Shown: positions 18,442 to 26,987, counted from the stretch's first letter. The stretch is DNA of 64,000 bases from Streptomyces sp. Tue 6430 (GCA_021568835.1 JAKGSH010000005.1:57192-121191); one strand, 5' to 3'. Notes: a model not told the origin generated them from the letters alone. Program-made: numbers and translations.

Positions 18442-18629
18442 GTCGACCCCTTCAGGTGCCGCGAAGCCAAGGGAGGTCTTCCCCGTGGGGTGCCTGCGAT
18501 CGGCGGTCCGCGCCCATGCGACGAGCCCGTTCTCGCGAGCCGACCGGAGCCGAATGCGGGCGGCGGATTCCGGGAGCCGCGCGCACGTGGGAACCGTGCG
18601 CAGTGGGCAGAGCGCAGGGGCGGGCCCGA

Positions 18630-19406
18630 TCAGTTGGCCGACGTGTTCCGTGTCATCTCGGCTGCCTCGGCGATGGCGCGTTGTCTGAGATCGCCGAACA
18701 ACTGCATCGTGACGGCGGCCAGGACGTCGTCCCCGCCGACAGTCCGCCCGTCCCCGCGGCGGGTGGACAGGGCGAGGAGGGGGTCCTTGAGCAGCGGGGC
18801 CGGGGCCGGCTCGCCCGGCACCACCGGACTGACCGTCCCGAACCGCTTGACCCCGCCCTCGCGGACGACCTTGGCCGCGTCCCGGGCCAGGGCCGTCAGG
18901 AAAACGCTCGCGATTCCGTCCAGGTCGCGGACCATCGCCGGGACCGCCCTCACCCCCCGGCTCCCCAGCAGCCTTCTCACCCCGGCCTCGAACCGGTGGG
19001 CGCCGGCCACACCACTCGGTGTACGCGCCCCGCGGCGCTCACGAAGAGACACGAGCGCACCATCGGCGTTGCGCACCTCGCCCATCAGGCCGTGGAAGGT
19101 CGGGCTGTGCAGGTACCACGCCGATCCCACCTCCACCTCGACGTTCCGGTCGATCGCCGAGATGAGGTCCTTGGGAATCAGCCTCTTCCTGGCCTCCTCG
19201 GCCGCCGCGCTTCTCGCGCCGTCGATGATCTCCGTCAGCACGGTCCGCGTCACCGACGCGGCGGCCCACGCGGCGGGCCGGGAGACGTGCAACGAGGTCA
19301 CGTCCCTGAACACCGCTTTGACGAGCTGAGGCTTGAACGGCAGGTCGGGCACGACGGAAGCGGTCTGCGGACCGCTGTGCTCGGCGCGTAGGGGTTGTGT
19401 GGTCAT
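18630..19406 (-). CDS. Putative double histone-fold (H2A-like + H2B-like) protein
   Basis: 258 residues in one intact frame, ATG at 19406. Two segments fit a histone fold (helix-loop-long helix-loop-short helix). Fold 1, residues about 25-88: KPQLVKAVFRDVTSLHVS, then a long helix (AASVTRTVLTEIIDGARSAA), then RKRLIPKDLISAIDRN. Its R-L-I-P-K-D-L-I-S-A-I matches eukaryotic H2A R-I-I-P-R-H-L-Q-L-A-I position by position. Fold 2, residues about 139-237: FEAGVRRLLGSRGV, a long helix (DLDGIASVFLTALARDAAKVV), a 30-residue Pro-rich insert, then GRTVGGDDVLAAVTMQLF. That matches the archaeal/H2B R-T-[IV]-x-x-x-D-[IV]-x-x-A-V pattern. A single-chain pseudodimer binding DNA is the inference. By-eye comparison only; I know no homologue nearby. 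Confidence 0.6.
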   Translation of the reverse strand: MTTQPLRAEHSGPQTASVVPDLPFKPQLVKAVFRDVTSLHVSRPAAWAAASVTRTVLTEIIDGARSAAAEEARKRLIPKDLISAIDRNVEVEVGSAWYLHSPTFHGLMGEVRNADGALVSLRERRGARTPSGVAGAHRFEAGVRRLLGSRGVRAVPAMVRDLDGIASVFLTALARDAAKVVREGGVKRFGTVSPVVPGEPAPAPLLKDPLLALSTRRGDGRTVGGDDVLAAVTMQLFGDLRQRAIAEAAEMTRNTSAN

Positions 19407-19633
19407 CGAAGAATGTGCTTTCTGCTGTCGGAGGTGTCGGTGGCCCATGCCGCACCGGGCGGCGGGACCACAGAGTTCTGCGGAGGGCGCCGAGCCGGCA
19501 CGGGGCCTGTCGGGCGGGGCCGTCGGCACACAGAGGCGCAGGCGGCCCCGCCCGGACTCTCGGCGTTCCGGCGACAGGGCGGGCGGCAGGGGGTGCCACC
19601 CGGGCGACGCGCCGTGGTGCGGCGCCGTGCCGG

Positions 19634-20074
19634 TCAGGCGACCTGGTATCTGCCGACTTCCAGGAAGTGGCGCAGTGCTTCGGGTGTGTTGTCGTCGAGG
19701 GCGGCGTTGGCTGCCGCGCGCAGGGCCGGGCTGATGGACGGGTCGGCGAGGATGCGGGCGATGGCGACGCGGTCGTCCTCGGCCTGGGCGATCCGGTAGC
19801 CGGTCTCCAGCCAGGCGCGCATCGCCTCGGGGTCGTTGGCGTCCAGGAGGGCGTTGGCTTCTCGTGTCACACGCCGGCCGCTGTCCGGGTCGGCGAGGAT
19901 GCGGACCATGGCCACCCTCAGGTCATCGGCGTCCGGCTCGTCCGCGGACGAGGACGCCGCGGGCACCGTCACCGCGGTCGGTGCCGCCGTGGCGGCGAAG
20001 GACGGGGCGGCGAGCAGGAGGGCCGGGGCGAGGATGCCCGCGGCGATGCCGGGCGCTACGCGATGCAGCCGCAA
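19634..20074 (-). CDS. Secreted ALF-repeat protein
   Basis: 146 residues. It starts with TTG at 20074 behind a strong AGAGGAG site. The N-terminus is a signal peptide (hydrophobic GIAAGILAPALLLAAPSFAATA with an AxA cleavage region). The mature part has tandem helical repeats. Examples are RVAMVRILADPDSGRRVTREANALLDANDPEAMRAWLETGY and RVAIARILADPSISPALRAAANAALDDNTPEALRHFLEVG. This is the actinobacterial ALF (short helical) repeat with its A-[LAN]-x-[DN] and FLE[TV]G signatures. It is probably extracellular; function unknown. Confidence 0.85.
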   Translation of the reverse strand: MRLHRVAPGIAAGILAPALLLAAPSFAATAAPTAVTVPAASSSADEPDADDLRVAMVRILADPDSGRRVTREANALLDANDPEAMRAWLETGYRIAQAEDDRVAIARILADPSISPALRAAANAALDDNTPEALRHFLEVGRYQVA

Positions 20075-20215
20075 GGGGAATGCTCCTCTTCGTTTGCTAC
20101 GGAGGCGAGTTGAGGACGCCTCAGGGCGTTCACCTCGATGATGCTGCCACCTGGGTCTGACAGTGGCGGTCGCCCCGCTGCGGTCGCAGGGCACCGTCGC
20201 CGCGGACGTGGCCGG

Positions 20216-20760
20216 TGTTTCATGGCGGCGCCTGGCGGCCTGGAACGAGGCCGGCGTGGAAGAACCAGCTGGACCGGTCGAGGGCGCTGATCGACTCCTC
20301 CCACGTCCGGGCCGCCCGCCGGGGCCCGAAAGCGGACCCAGCCCGGTCGACCGAGCACCAAGCATCACGTCCTCACCGACGGACAGGGCATCTCGCTCGC
20401 CGTGTCCCTGACCGGCGGAAACCGCAATGACGTCGCTCAACTCCTGCCGCTGCTCGACAAGGTTCCCGCCGTTGCCGGGTCCGTCGGCAGGCCGCGTCGG
20501 CGGCCCGACGTGCTGTTCACGGACCGCGGCTACGACCACGATTAATACCGTCCGGCTCCCGCACGCGCGAGGCATCCGGCCCGCGATCGCCGAACGCGGC
20601 CGGCCCTCACGGCTCCGGCCTGGGTGTCTTCCGCTGGGTCGTCGAACCCACCGTCTCCCGGCTCCGAGGCTTCCGCCGCCTACGCATCCGCTGGGAACGA
20701 CGCGACGACATCCACGAAGCCCTCCTCGGCCTCATCACCGACACGTCCAACGTCTTTGGC
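20216..20760 (+). pseudogene. IS5-family transposase remnant (second type)
   Basis: Several frames together give LDRSRALIDSSHVRAARRGPK, KHHVLTDGQGISLAVSLTGGNRNDVAQLLPLLDKVPAVAGSVG, DVLFTDRGYDHD, then after a stop and shifts SGLGVFRWVVEPTVSRLRGFRRLRIRWERRDDIHEALLGL. These are the central and C-terminal DDE segments of an IS5-type transposase. There are multiple stops and no N-terminus, so it is inactive. It differs from the other IS5-like copies in the window. Confidence 0.8.
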
Positions 20761-20768
20761 AGGGCCTC

Positions 20769-21044
20769 TTACGGGGTTACACACCCGTTCGGCCCCGCTC
20801 GCCTGTGGCGCCCCACACGCAGGATGGGAGCCCTGGACTGCTGAAGGTCCTGGAGCGCGACGCCCGCCACTCGCGCTTCCGCGGCGCCCAGGCTGCTCGG
20901 GGGGCGACGCTCCACCATGGCGGCCGCGGTACGAGCCAGGAACGTGAGGGCGCGCAGCAGGATCGTGAGCAGGAGGAAGAACATCGCGGTGCTGCGCAGA
21001 TCGAAGCATCGGCGGCGCTCCGCCCGACGGGCCTGGCTGGTCAT
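20769..21044 (-). CDS. Small membrane protein next to SPFH gene
   Basis: 91 residues, ATG at 21044 with an excellent GGGAGGAAG site. A basic N-terminus (MTSQARRAERRR) precedes one membrane segment (STAMFFLLLTILLRALTFLA). The remainder is soluble and basic. It lies 224 bases downstream of the SPFH gene on the same strand and may be co-transcribed. Its 3' end lies against the IS5 remnant, so the C-terminus may be rearranged. Family unknown. Confidence 0.55.
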   Translation of the reverse strand: MTSQARRAERRRCFDLRSTAMFFLLLTILLRALTFLARTAAAMVERRPPSSLGAAEARVAGVALQDLQQSRAPILRVGRHRRAGPNGCVTP

Positions 21045-21267
21045 GCCGGCTTCCTTCCTCCCGGGCGCGGCCAGCGGCAGCAGCGGCGACGGTCGGCCGG
21101 CGGCCGGTTGCGAGCAACGAGGGAGTGAGCTGATGGCGGGGAAGCGGAACCCGAAGCGCGCGATTGACCGCATGCGCGACGGCGGCGGCGCCCCGGCCAG
21201 CGCTGCCGCCCCCGGGCGAGGCGCTGCTGAAACCGCTCGAACGCCAGCCGGCTGACGACGCCTGGCG

Positions 21268-22068
21268 TCACCTCTTGCCGCTGTCCACGATCACCGGTGT
21301 GCCGTTGGCGTCCGTGCCGCAGGGGACCGCGTAGACCGGGTTGGCCTTGGCGGCCTCCTTGTAGGCCTCCAGGCACTGGTTGTACAGCACCTTGTCGCTG
21401 AGCGAGCGTTCGATGATCTTGTTGGCGGCGGCGATGCCCTCCGCCTCGATCCGCTTGCGTTCCGCCTCCGCCTTCGCCGTACGGGCCGCCTCCGTGGCCC
21501 GCTCGGTGGCCTGCTCCTGCTGGATCTTCTTGTCGATCTGGTCCTGCAGCTTGTCCGACGGCCGCACATTGCGCAGGTTGACGTTGGTGACGTCGATCCC
21601 GCGTGGCGCCAGACGCTCCTTGACGAGACCGGCGATCTCGGAACCGATCTGCTCGCGCGCGGAGGCGTACCCCTCTTCGCTGGTGTGCTTGGCGAAGACG
21701 TTGCGGATGATCTCACGGCTGTCGGGCAGCACCAGTCGCTGCTCGACGGCCTCCTCGCTGCCCGCCAGCCGGTACAGCTCGACCGCCTTCGCCGGCACCA
21801 CGGCCCACTTGATGGTGACGTCGGCGTACAGCACACCGCCCTGCGAGGAGCGGACCTCGACGACGTCCTTGCCGTTGAGATCGAGATCGACGGGGCGGGT
21901 CGAGAAGGACGTGACGTCGGTGAACGGCGACTTGAAGTGCACGCCGGACGTCAGCGGCGTACCGATCTTCCCGAAGGTCACCGGGACACCGACTTCATAA
22001 GCACTCACGACATGCACACAGGCGAACGTCGCCGCCAGCAGCCCCGCCACGCCGCTGAGCTTCGTCAT
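21268..22068 (-). CDS. SPFH/band 7 (prohibitin-like) membrane protein
   Basis: 266 residues. An N-terminal hydrophobic anchor (LSGVAGLLAATFACVHVVSA) leads into the SPFH domain. This includes VGVPVTFGKIGTPLTSGVHFKSPF, STRPVDLDLNGKDVVEV, YADVTIKWAVVPAKAVELYRLAGSEEAVEQRLVLPDSREIIRNVFA, and LVKERLAPRGIDVTNVNLRNVRPSDKLQDQIDKKIQQEQ. It ends with the Ala/Glu coiled coil typical of prohibitin/HflK-like scaffolds and a short C-terminal domain. Such proteins form membrane-organising oligomers and modulate FtsH-type proteases. The ATG at 22068 is directly before the membrane segment. Confidence 0.9.
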   Translation of the reverse strand: MTKLSGVAGLLAATFACVHVVSAYEVGVPVTFGKIGTPLTSGVHFKSPFTDVTSFSTRPVDLDLNGKDVVEVRSSQGGVLYADVTIKWAVVPAKAVELYRLAGSEEAVEQRLVLPDSREIIRNVFAKHTSEEGYASAREQIGSEIAGLVKERLAPRGIDVTNVNLRNVRPSDKLQDQIDKKIQQEQATERATEAARTAKAEAERKRIEAEGIAAANKIIERSLSDKVLYNQCLEAYKEAAKANPVYAVPCGTDANGTPVIVDSGKR

Positions 22069-22441
22069 CGTCAGAGCGCAGCCTGTGGCGCTGGGTTTCC
22101 AGCGTGTGGCCGAAGAGCGACGGGGCAAGAACCGTGTACACGTCGACTTCGCTACTACGCCGCCGGGCGAAGGCCCAAGGTGGATCCGGGGATGCGATCC
22201 CTTCAGCAAGACCGCGCCCCGCCCGGCGGTAGTCAGCCGGGTTTCATGTCCTCAGCCCGCCGACAGGGGCCGACCTCTCAGAAGTTCGCGAGCCCTGAGC
22301 TCTTCAGCAGGCCGAGGGCCCTGCCGGTCGCTGGAGACACGAACGGCTCATGGGACGGCGTGCCCCGAGCACTTCTGTTGGAGCGCCGCGTGCTCCACAC
22401 GGAGCCGACCAGTACTGGCGCAACGCGCAAGGAGAACGAGG
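22069..22441. other. Non-coding stretch between SPFH gene and IS remnants
   Basis: No supported gene. It is probably the SPFH upstream region followed by sequence disturbed by insertion-element decay. Confidence 0.35.
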
Positions 22442-22540
22442 CTGAGCAGGATCTTCTGCGGCATCGACTGGGCCGAGAACCACCACGACATCGCACAGGT
22501 GGACCAGGACGGCGCCCAGCCGGCCAAGCCGAGGATCTGA
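22442..22540 (+). pseudogene. IS110-family transposase, N-terminal stub
   Basis: The plus-strand frame reads SRIFCGIDWAENHHDIAQVDQDG. This is the start of an IS110/IS1111 DEDD transposase, with the first catalytic Asp in GIDWAE and the typical HH...VD pattern. It stops after about 33 residues at 22540. Only the 5' tip survives. Confidence 0.8.
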
Positions 22541-22611
22541 CGGCGGCGCAGTCCGTTCGCGTACGCCCGCCCGGACCTGGCGCGCCGGCGGCGGACGTCC
22601 CGCAGGAGACG

Positions 22612-22714
22612 CGACGCCGCGCTCGAGCCTCAGCTCCTCGACCCCACGGAACGACAGCGGGAAGCGGAAGCACAGCCACACACAGGGGGAGATCACTTCC
22701 ACCGGGTGCCGATG
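22612..22714 (-). pseudogene. IS6-family transposase, N-terminal stub
   Basis: The minus strand reads HRHPVEVISPCVWLCFRFPLSFRGVEELRLERGV. This is the conserved first segment of IS6-family (IS6100-like) transposases, in which W-x-Y-F-R-F-x-L-S-x-R-x-V-E-E-L is characteristic. The rest of the gene is missing. With the IS110 stub it marks the left border of the biosynthetic cluster as an insertion hot spot. Confidence 0.7.
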
Positions 22715-22867
22715 CCCCGACACGACGGGGACGTGCTCTTCGCAGACGATCTCCTCCACCGTCTTCAACCCGAAGATCACCCCACCCGGACAGCCGACGT
22801 GACGGTGCCCTTGAGGGAAACTCCGATGCCGCCGTGCGCACCGTGGCCGCCCTTGCCTGACGGCGGG

Positions 22868-23938
22868 TCAGACCGCGATCGGGGCGCCGATGCCGGCCGC
22901 CCGGGCGCGGACCGCGTCGAGATGGTGCAGCCCGCGCAGCACTTCGTCCTGGCCCACGCCGAAGTCGACCAGGCAGGCGATCTCGTCCACCCCCATCGCC
23001 GCTAGCCTGCGCACCGCCTCGACGCCGTCCTCGACGGTGCCGAAGAGGCCCGCGCGGGTGAAGAGTCGATCGAACTGGCGGGCGAGCATGAATTTCCTGT
23101 CCTGGTCGGAGATCCGGTTGAGATCGAAGCCGTCGGCGCCCGGCGCGGCGGGAGATGCCGCGATCAGCTCCATCGAGCTGCGCAGATAACCGGTGAGCGG
23201 CTCGCGCACCTGCTCGCGGATCCGCTCGCGGTCCTCACCGACCAGAGTGTGCAACATCACGACGACGTGGCCACGCGCCGCGCTGCCGTGCTCATCGGCC
23301 AACGCGCTCCGGTAGGTGGCGATGTTGCGTTCCAGCGCGTCGTCGGCCTGCCCGAGCTGATGGGTGAGGACGCCCGCTCCGAGAGTGCCCGCGATCCGGA
23401 AGCTCTGAGGGGAGGCGGCGGCGGTGATCCACACGGGCAACTCCCGTTGCACCGGGCGGGGGAAGAGCCTGATCCTGCGCCGCTCGCCCTCAGGGCCGTC
23501 GAACTCGGCCTCCTCGCCGCGCCAGAGCCGCTGCACCGTGCCGACCGTCTCCACCATGATGTTCTTGCGGTCCTGGTAATTCTGCGGCTGGAGCAGGAAG
23601 TCGCCGGCGTGCCAGCCGGAGGCGAAGGAGACGCCCGCCCGGCCGCCGGACAGATTGTCGACGACGGACCACTCCTCCGCGATGCGGACCGGGTGGTGCA
23701 GCGGGGCGACCACGCTCCCCGCCCGGATCGCCACCCGTTCGGTCACGGTGGCCAGCGCCGCCCCGGTGAGGGAGGGGTTCGGGTACTGGCCGCCGAAGGT
23801 GTGGAAGTGCCGCTCCGGGGTCCACACGGCGCGGAATCCGTGCGTGTCCGCGAAGCGGGCGCTCTCCAGCAGCAGGCGGTATCGGTCCCCGTCGTCGGCG
23901 GCCGCGGTGTCGGCGAAGAAGAAGAGGCTGAGGTCCAT
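22868..23938 (-). CDS. FMN-dependent luciferase-like monooxygenase (MupA/Atu3671 type)
   Basis: 356 residues, ATG at 23938. MDLSLFFFADT, AVWTPERHFHTFGGQYPNPSLTGAALATVTERVAIRAGSVV, LHHPVRIAEEWSVVDNLSGGRAGVSFASGWHAGDF, and LPVWITAAASPQSFRIAGTLGAGVLTHQLGQ are the landmarks of the MupA/Atu3671 group. That group commonly acts on carrier-bound substrates in NRPS or PKS clusters. Last gene of the left-running operon, 16 bases after acpS. With the ATP-grasp, ACP and decarboxylase genes upstream it could play the BtrO role, hydroxylating a carrier-bound amino acid; that is inference. A flavin reductase partner may be the 56175 gene. Confidence 0.85.
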   Translation of the reverse strand: MDLSLFFFADTAAADDGDRYRLLLESARFADTHGFRAVWTPERHFHTFGGQYPNPSLTGAALATVTERVAIRAGSVVAPLHHPVRIAEEWSVVDNLSGGRAGVSFASGWHAGDFLLQPQNYQDRKNIMVETVGTVQRLWRGEEAEFDGPEGERRRIRLFPRPVQRELPVWITAAASPQSFRIAGTLGAGVLTHQLGQADDALERNIATYRSALADEHGSAARGHVVVMLHTLVGEDRERIREQVREPLTGYLRSSMELIAASPAAPGADGFDLNRISDQDRKFMLARQFDRLFTRAGLFGTVEDGVEAVRRLAAMGVDEIACLVDFGVGQDEVLRGLHHLDAVRARAAGIGAPIAV

Positions 23939-23954
23939 CGGTCCATCCTCGGAT

Positions 23955-24323
23955 TCAAGTGGCAATGGCCACGCAGACCACCAGGCCGGCGTGATGGCTG
24001 AGCGACACATCGATCCGCCCGATCCCGGCCTGCTCGGCGACGGCGAGGGCCCCGCCGCCGAGCAGGACGCGCGGCGCTCCGTGAGCATCGCTGAGCACCT
24101 CGATCTCGTGCCAGACCAGGCCCTGACCGAGACCCCGGCCCAGCACCTTCGCGCTGGCCTCCTTGGCGCAGAAGCGGCCCGCCAGGAATTCCGTACGGCG
24201 CCCGACACCCAGGCTGTCGGCCCGGGCCAGCTCCGCCGCGGAGAACACGATCCGCCGCCCGCCCGGGTGGACGGCGATCCTCGCGAACCGGTCGATCTCC
24301 AGGAGGTCGACGCCGATCCTCAT
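23955..24323 (-). CDS. acpS: Holo-[acyl-carrier-protein] synthase (AcpS-type phosphopantetheinyl transferase)
   Basis: 122 residues, standard AcpS length. MRIGVDLLEIDRFARI has the Mg-binding Asp6. EFLAGRFCAKEASAKVLGRG has the second ligand, Glu55, and the basic CoA-binding Lys. HEIEVLSDAHGAPRV and ISLSHHAG-like DVSLSHHAGLVVCVAI follow. It transfers phosphopantetheine from CoA to carrier-protein serines. Cluster location suggests a dedicated enzyme for the ACP at 26988 or other carrier domains here. Its ATG overlaps the stop of the acyl-CoA-dehydrogenase gene (ATGA), so translation is coupled. Confidence 0.9.
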   Translation of the reverse strand: MRIGVDLLEIDRFARIAVHPGGRRIVFSAAELARADSLGVGRRTEFLAGRFCAKEASAKVLGRGLGQGLVWHEIEVLSDAHGAPRVLLGGGALAVAEQAGIGRIDVSLSHHAGLVVCVAIAT

Positions 24324-25474
24324 GACGGCCCGCCCCCCGTCGGCATCGGCTTCCTGGCCCGCGCTCGCGAGACGTGCAGCCGCTGGATGTCGCTGGTGCC
24401 CTCCATGAACTCGAAGGCGCACACGTCGCGGTTCCACTTCTCCAGCAGCGGGTGCTCCACCAGTGCTGCCGGGCCGAGCGAGCGCACCGCCCAGCGACCG
24501 GCCTCGCGCGCCGCGGACACCGCGGCGATCTTGGCCACGCTGGAGAGCACGGCGTCGTCGCGGTCGTGGTCCAGGGCTGCGCCGGCCCGGTAAACCAGCC
24601 GACGGCATCCTTCCAGCCGAGCCGCGACAGCCTCCAGCCCCGGCGCGTGCGGACGTTCGGTGCGCACCAGGTCCACGCAGGCGAGGCCGGTGCCGACCGC
24701 GAGCGCCGCCACCTGCGGCCGTACGGCGTTGAACACCCGCATCGCGCCCCACAGCCCGCGCCTGGTGGGTTTGAGGTGCCGGCCCAGGAGCAGCTCGTCC
24801 GGCACGACGACCCCGTCGAGCCGGATCTCGCCCAGGGCCGCGCCACGCAGTCCCACCATGTCCAGCTCCCGCCGCCACAGCCCGGGAGCGCCGGCCTCGA
24901 CGAGCGCGGCCCGGATCGACACAGGGCCGCCACCGGTCCGGGCGAAGACCACGCCGATGCCGCCGCGGGCCCCGTTGCCGACGTACTTCTTCGTGCCGTG
25001 CAGCCGGTACGGGCCGGTCGGCGTCGCGCGACGCAGGGCGCACTCCAGGCCGCCGGCGTCGCTGCCCCGGTCCGGTTCGGTCACGGCGAAGAAGGCGTAG
25101 GCATCCTCGGCGGCCACAGCACGGTAGAAGTAGTCCTGCTGCCGCTCGTCGCCCAACTGCTCGACCAGGAGCCCGGCCAGCGTCGGACCGGGGGCAGCCA
25201 GCACCATTCCCGCGTCGCCATAGGCCAGTTCGAGCATCCACACCAGCGTGTCGAGGGACGAGCCCGCGGAATAGGCGAAGCGTCCGACACGGAGCGGCTC
25301 GCCGAAGCGCCGCGGAGTCGTGCAGCGGCGGATCAGGTCGAAGGCCGCGACACCCTGATGTGGTTTCACCTCGTGCGGGGCCGTGTCGAGTGCCACCGCG
25401 TGATCGCGCAGCTCGGCTGCGGTGTCGGCGGCGGCGCCGCGCAGCGCCGAGAGACGTTCGTCGAGTTCGGTCAC
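24320..25474 (-). CDS. Acyl-CoA dehydrogenase-family flavoprotein
   Basis: 384 residues, a normal family length. GTG at 25474 after a strong AAGGAGGAG site. FAVTEPDRGSDAGGLE is the FAD/substrate-binding motif (usually TEP.AGSD). LHGTKKYVGNGARGGIGVVFA follows. CAFEFMEGTSDIQRLHVSR is the C-terminal FAD-binding/dimer segment with the position often holding the catalytic Glu. It likely desaturates or oxidises an acyl group on a carrier protein. It pairs with the half-length relative directly upstream, whose stop overlaps its start. A comparable dehydrogenase-like enzyme is proposed to desaturate ureidoalanine in viomycin; whether it does so here is open. Confidence 0.87.
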   Translation of the reverse strand: MTELDERLSALRGAAADTAAELRDHAVALDTAPHEVKPHQGVAAFDLIRRCTTPRRFGEPLRVGRFAYSAGSSLDTLVWMLELAYGDAGMVLAAPGPTLAGLLVEQLGDERQQDYFYRAVAAEDAYAFFAVTEPDRGSDAGGLECALRRATPTGPYRLHGTKKYVGNGARGGIGVVFARTGGGPVSIRAALVEAGAPGLWRRELDMVGLRGAALGEIRLDGVVVPDELLLGRHLKPTRRGLWGAMRVFNAVRPQVAALAVGTGLACVDLVRTERPHAPGLEAVAARLEGCRRLVYRAGAALDHDRDDAVLSSVAKIAAVSAAREAGRWAVRSLGPAALVEHPLLEKWNRDVCAFEFMEGTSDIQRLHVSRARARKPMPTGGGPS

Positions 25475-26094
25475 CGTCCCCCTCCTCCTTCTGGCGGGCC
25501 CGGCCGTGCGAGCCACAGATCGGCGGTGAGCACCGACAGGTACAGGCAGCGCGCCGGATGATCGGTGATGTAGCCTTCCGCGCCGAACAGCCGGGTCGCC
25601 GCCCAGCACGCCTCGGTCAACCGCTCGTGCCGGTCCCAGGCCGCCTCGGCGGAAGGACTGTCGGGCATGACCGCGTCCGTCTCCATCTCGGTGACCAGAT
25701 CGGCCAGGGCGCCGCCGACGAGCTGGTGCTCGATCAGCGGGACTCCGCCGAACCGACGCGACGACAGGCGCCGCACGGCCGTGTCCACCATTCGGGAGAG
25801 CACACCGACCCGCACCGCGGCCAGGAGGGCGGCGTGCCGGCCGGTCAGTCCGGACCCGGGGCCCGCGCCGCTCCGGGTGAAGCGGACGAGGGCCAGCCCG
25901 TCGAGCGCCGCGAACGGATGGGGGCGGACGTCGGCGTCCGCGCCCACCGCGGACAGGGGCAGCACCGCGGCGTTGCCGGGGGCTTCGGAGGCTGGGTCGA
26001 GGCCTTCGAGCACCGCGGTCAGGCCGACGGCCAGGCCTCCTTCGCGTCCGAGGTCCCGGAACCGCTGCCGCTCGTCCCTGCCGATCGCGTTCAC
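25471..26094 (-). CDS. Half-length acyl-CoA dehydrogenase-like protein
   Basis: 207 residues from a GTG at 26094 that overlaps the previous stop (GTGA). It matches only the C-terminal helical half of the acyl-CoA dehydrogenase fold. LTGRHAALLAAVRVGVLSRMVDTAVRRLSSRRFGGVPLIEHQLVGGALADLVTEME is the RxQFG-type helix region (here RRFGGVPLIEHQ). LFGAEGYITDHPARCLYLSVLTADLW is the C-terminal segment. The N-terminal FAD-binding part is short and divergent. Its stop overlaps the start of the full-length relative. The two probably form a heteromeric complex in which this one is structural or modifies specificity. Confidence 0.75.
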   Translation of the reverse strand: MNAIGRDERQRFRDLGREGGLAVGLTAVLEGLDPASEAPGNAAVLPLSAVGADADVRPHPFAALDGLALVRFTRSGAGPGSGLTGRHAALLAAVRVGVLSRMVDTAVRRLSSRRFGGVPLIEHQLVGGALADLVTEMETDAVMPDSPSAEAAWDRHERLTEACWAATRLFGAEGYITDHPARCLYLSVLTADLWLARPGPPEGGGGR

Positions 26095-26984
26095 GAGGCC
26101 GCTCCCGGACGGAGCCCGGCCCGAAACAGTCGGCCGGAGTGCGGATCGTAGTCGGCGACGACGGTGTACCGGTCCGGTGACCAGTGTTCGGCGAGCGCCG
26201 CCCACGCACTGGTGCAGAGCCGGTCCGGCGCCCCTACGACCAGGTCGTGGCCGGCGAGCGGCTCTGGATCGAGCAGTTCCGCGAGTGTCCGGCCGACCAC
26301 GATCCTCGTCCGCGGTTCCTGCCCCTGCTCGTGTCCGTCTCCGAGCAGCAGCGTCAGCGCCGCGCCGGGACCGGCCACCCGCTCGTCCAGGAGGACGAGT
26401 TCCATGGCGGCCCCGGGGTCGTCTCCTTCGGCGTTGTCGGTGCGCAGCAGGACCGCGCCGTCACTGTGCGGCTTCGCGTGGGCGTCGGGGTCGAAGTAGG
26501 GGAGGGTCGACTGGTCGAGCACGAACACGGCTCCTTCGCGCAGGCCGCCCGCGGTGTGCGTGCGGTCCAGGATGCGCAGCGCCGTGAACGGGGCACCGAC
26601 GCCCTGCCCCGACACCGAGAACACCTCCGGGCTCCCCGGGTAGTACTCGGCCAGATAGCAGCCCGCCACCTCGACGACGCTCATGTCGGGCAGGTGGTAG
26701 GCCAGTAGGACCCGGTCGGCCGCGGTCGGCGGCCGGTCGAGGGAGTCGAGCAGCTCCCGGGTCATGGCGGTGAAGCTGTTGCCGCCGCCGCGCGCGTACT
26801 GCTCGTGGTCGGGCTCCTCGCCGAAGGCGGCGAGGAACTGGGTCATGAACTTCAGTTCGACGCCGGTCAGCGGGGCCGGCCGGTCGGGGAAGCTCCGCGC
26901 GGCCGGCCGCGCGAGCCGCAGTGTCCTGGCGCCGTCCGGCGGCCGCATGGCCGCGCACGGTGGCGCGTGTGTCGTCAGCCGCAT
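26091..26984 (-). CDS. Ketosynthase-like (thiolase-fold) protein lacking the active-site Cys
   Basis: 297 residues, ATG at 26984. The segment LLAYHLPDMSVVEVAGCYLAEYYPGSPEVFSVSGQGVGAPFTALRIL occupies the place of the KASIII nucleophile region. Where active enzymes have D-x-x-x-x-C-x-G this has FSVSGQGVGA, without Cys. A later LPYFDPDAHAKPHSDGAVLLRTDN resembles the GDGAGA strand. I read it as a degenerate thiolase-fold protein, by analogy a non-catalytic partner for the KASIII at 29970, though divergence leaves room for another role. It sits between the ACP and the half-length dehydrogenase in the operon. Confidence 0.55.
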   Translation of the reverse strand: MRLTTHAPPCAAMRPPDGARTLRLARPAARSFPDRPAPLTGVELKFMTQFLAAFGEEPDHEQYARGGGNSFTAMTRELLDSLDRPPTAADRVLLAYHLPDMSVVEVAGCYLAEYYPGSPEVFSVSGQGVGAPFTALRILDRTHTAGGLREGAVFVLDQSTLPYFDPDAHAKPHSDGAVLLRTDNAEGDDPGAAMELVLLDERVAGPGAALTLLLGDGHEQGQEPRTRIVVGRTLAELLDPEPLAGHDLVVGAPDRLCTSAWAALAEHWSPDRYTVVADYDPHSGRLFRAGLRPGAAS

Positions 26985-26987
26985 CGG

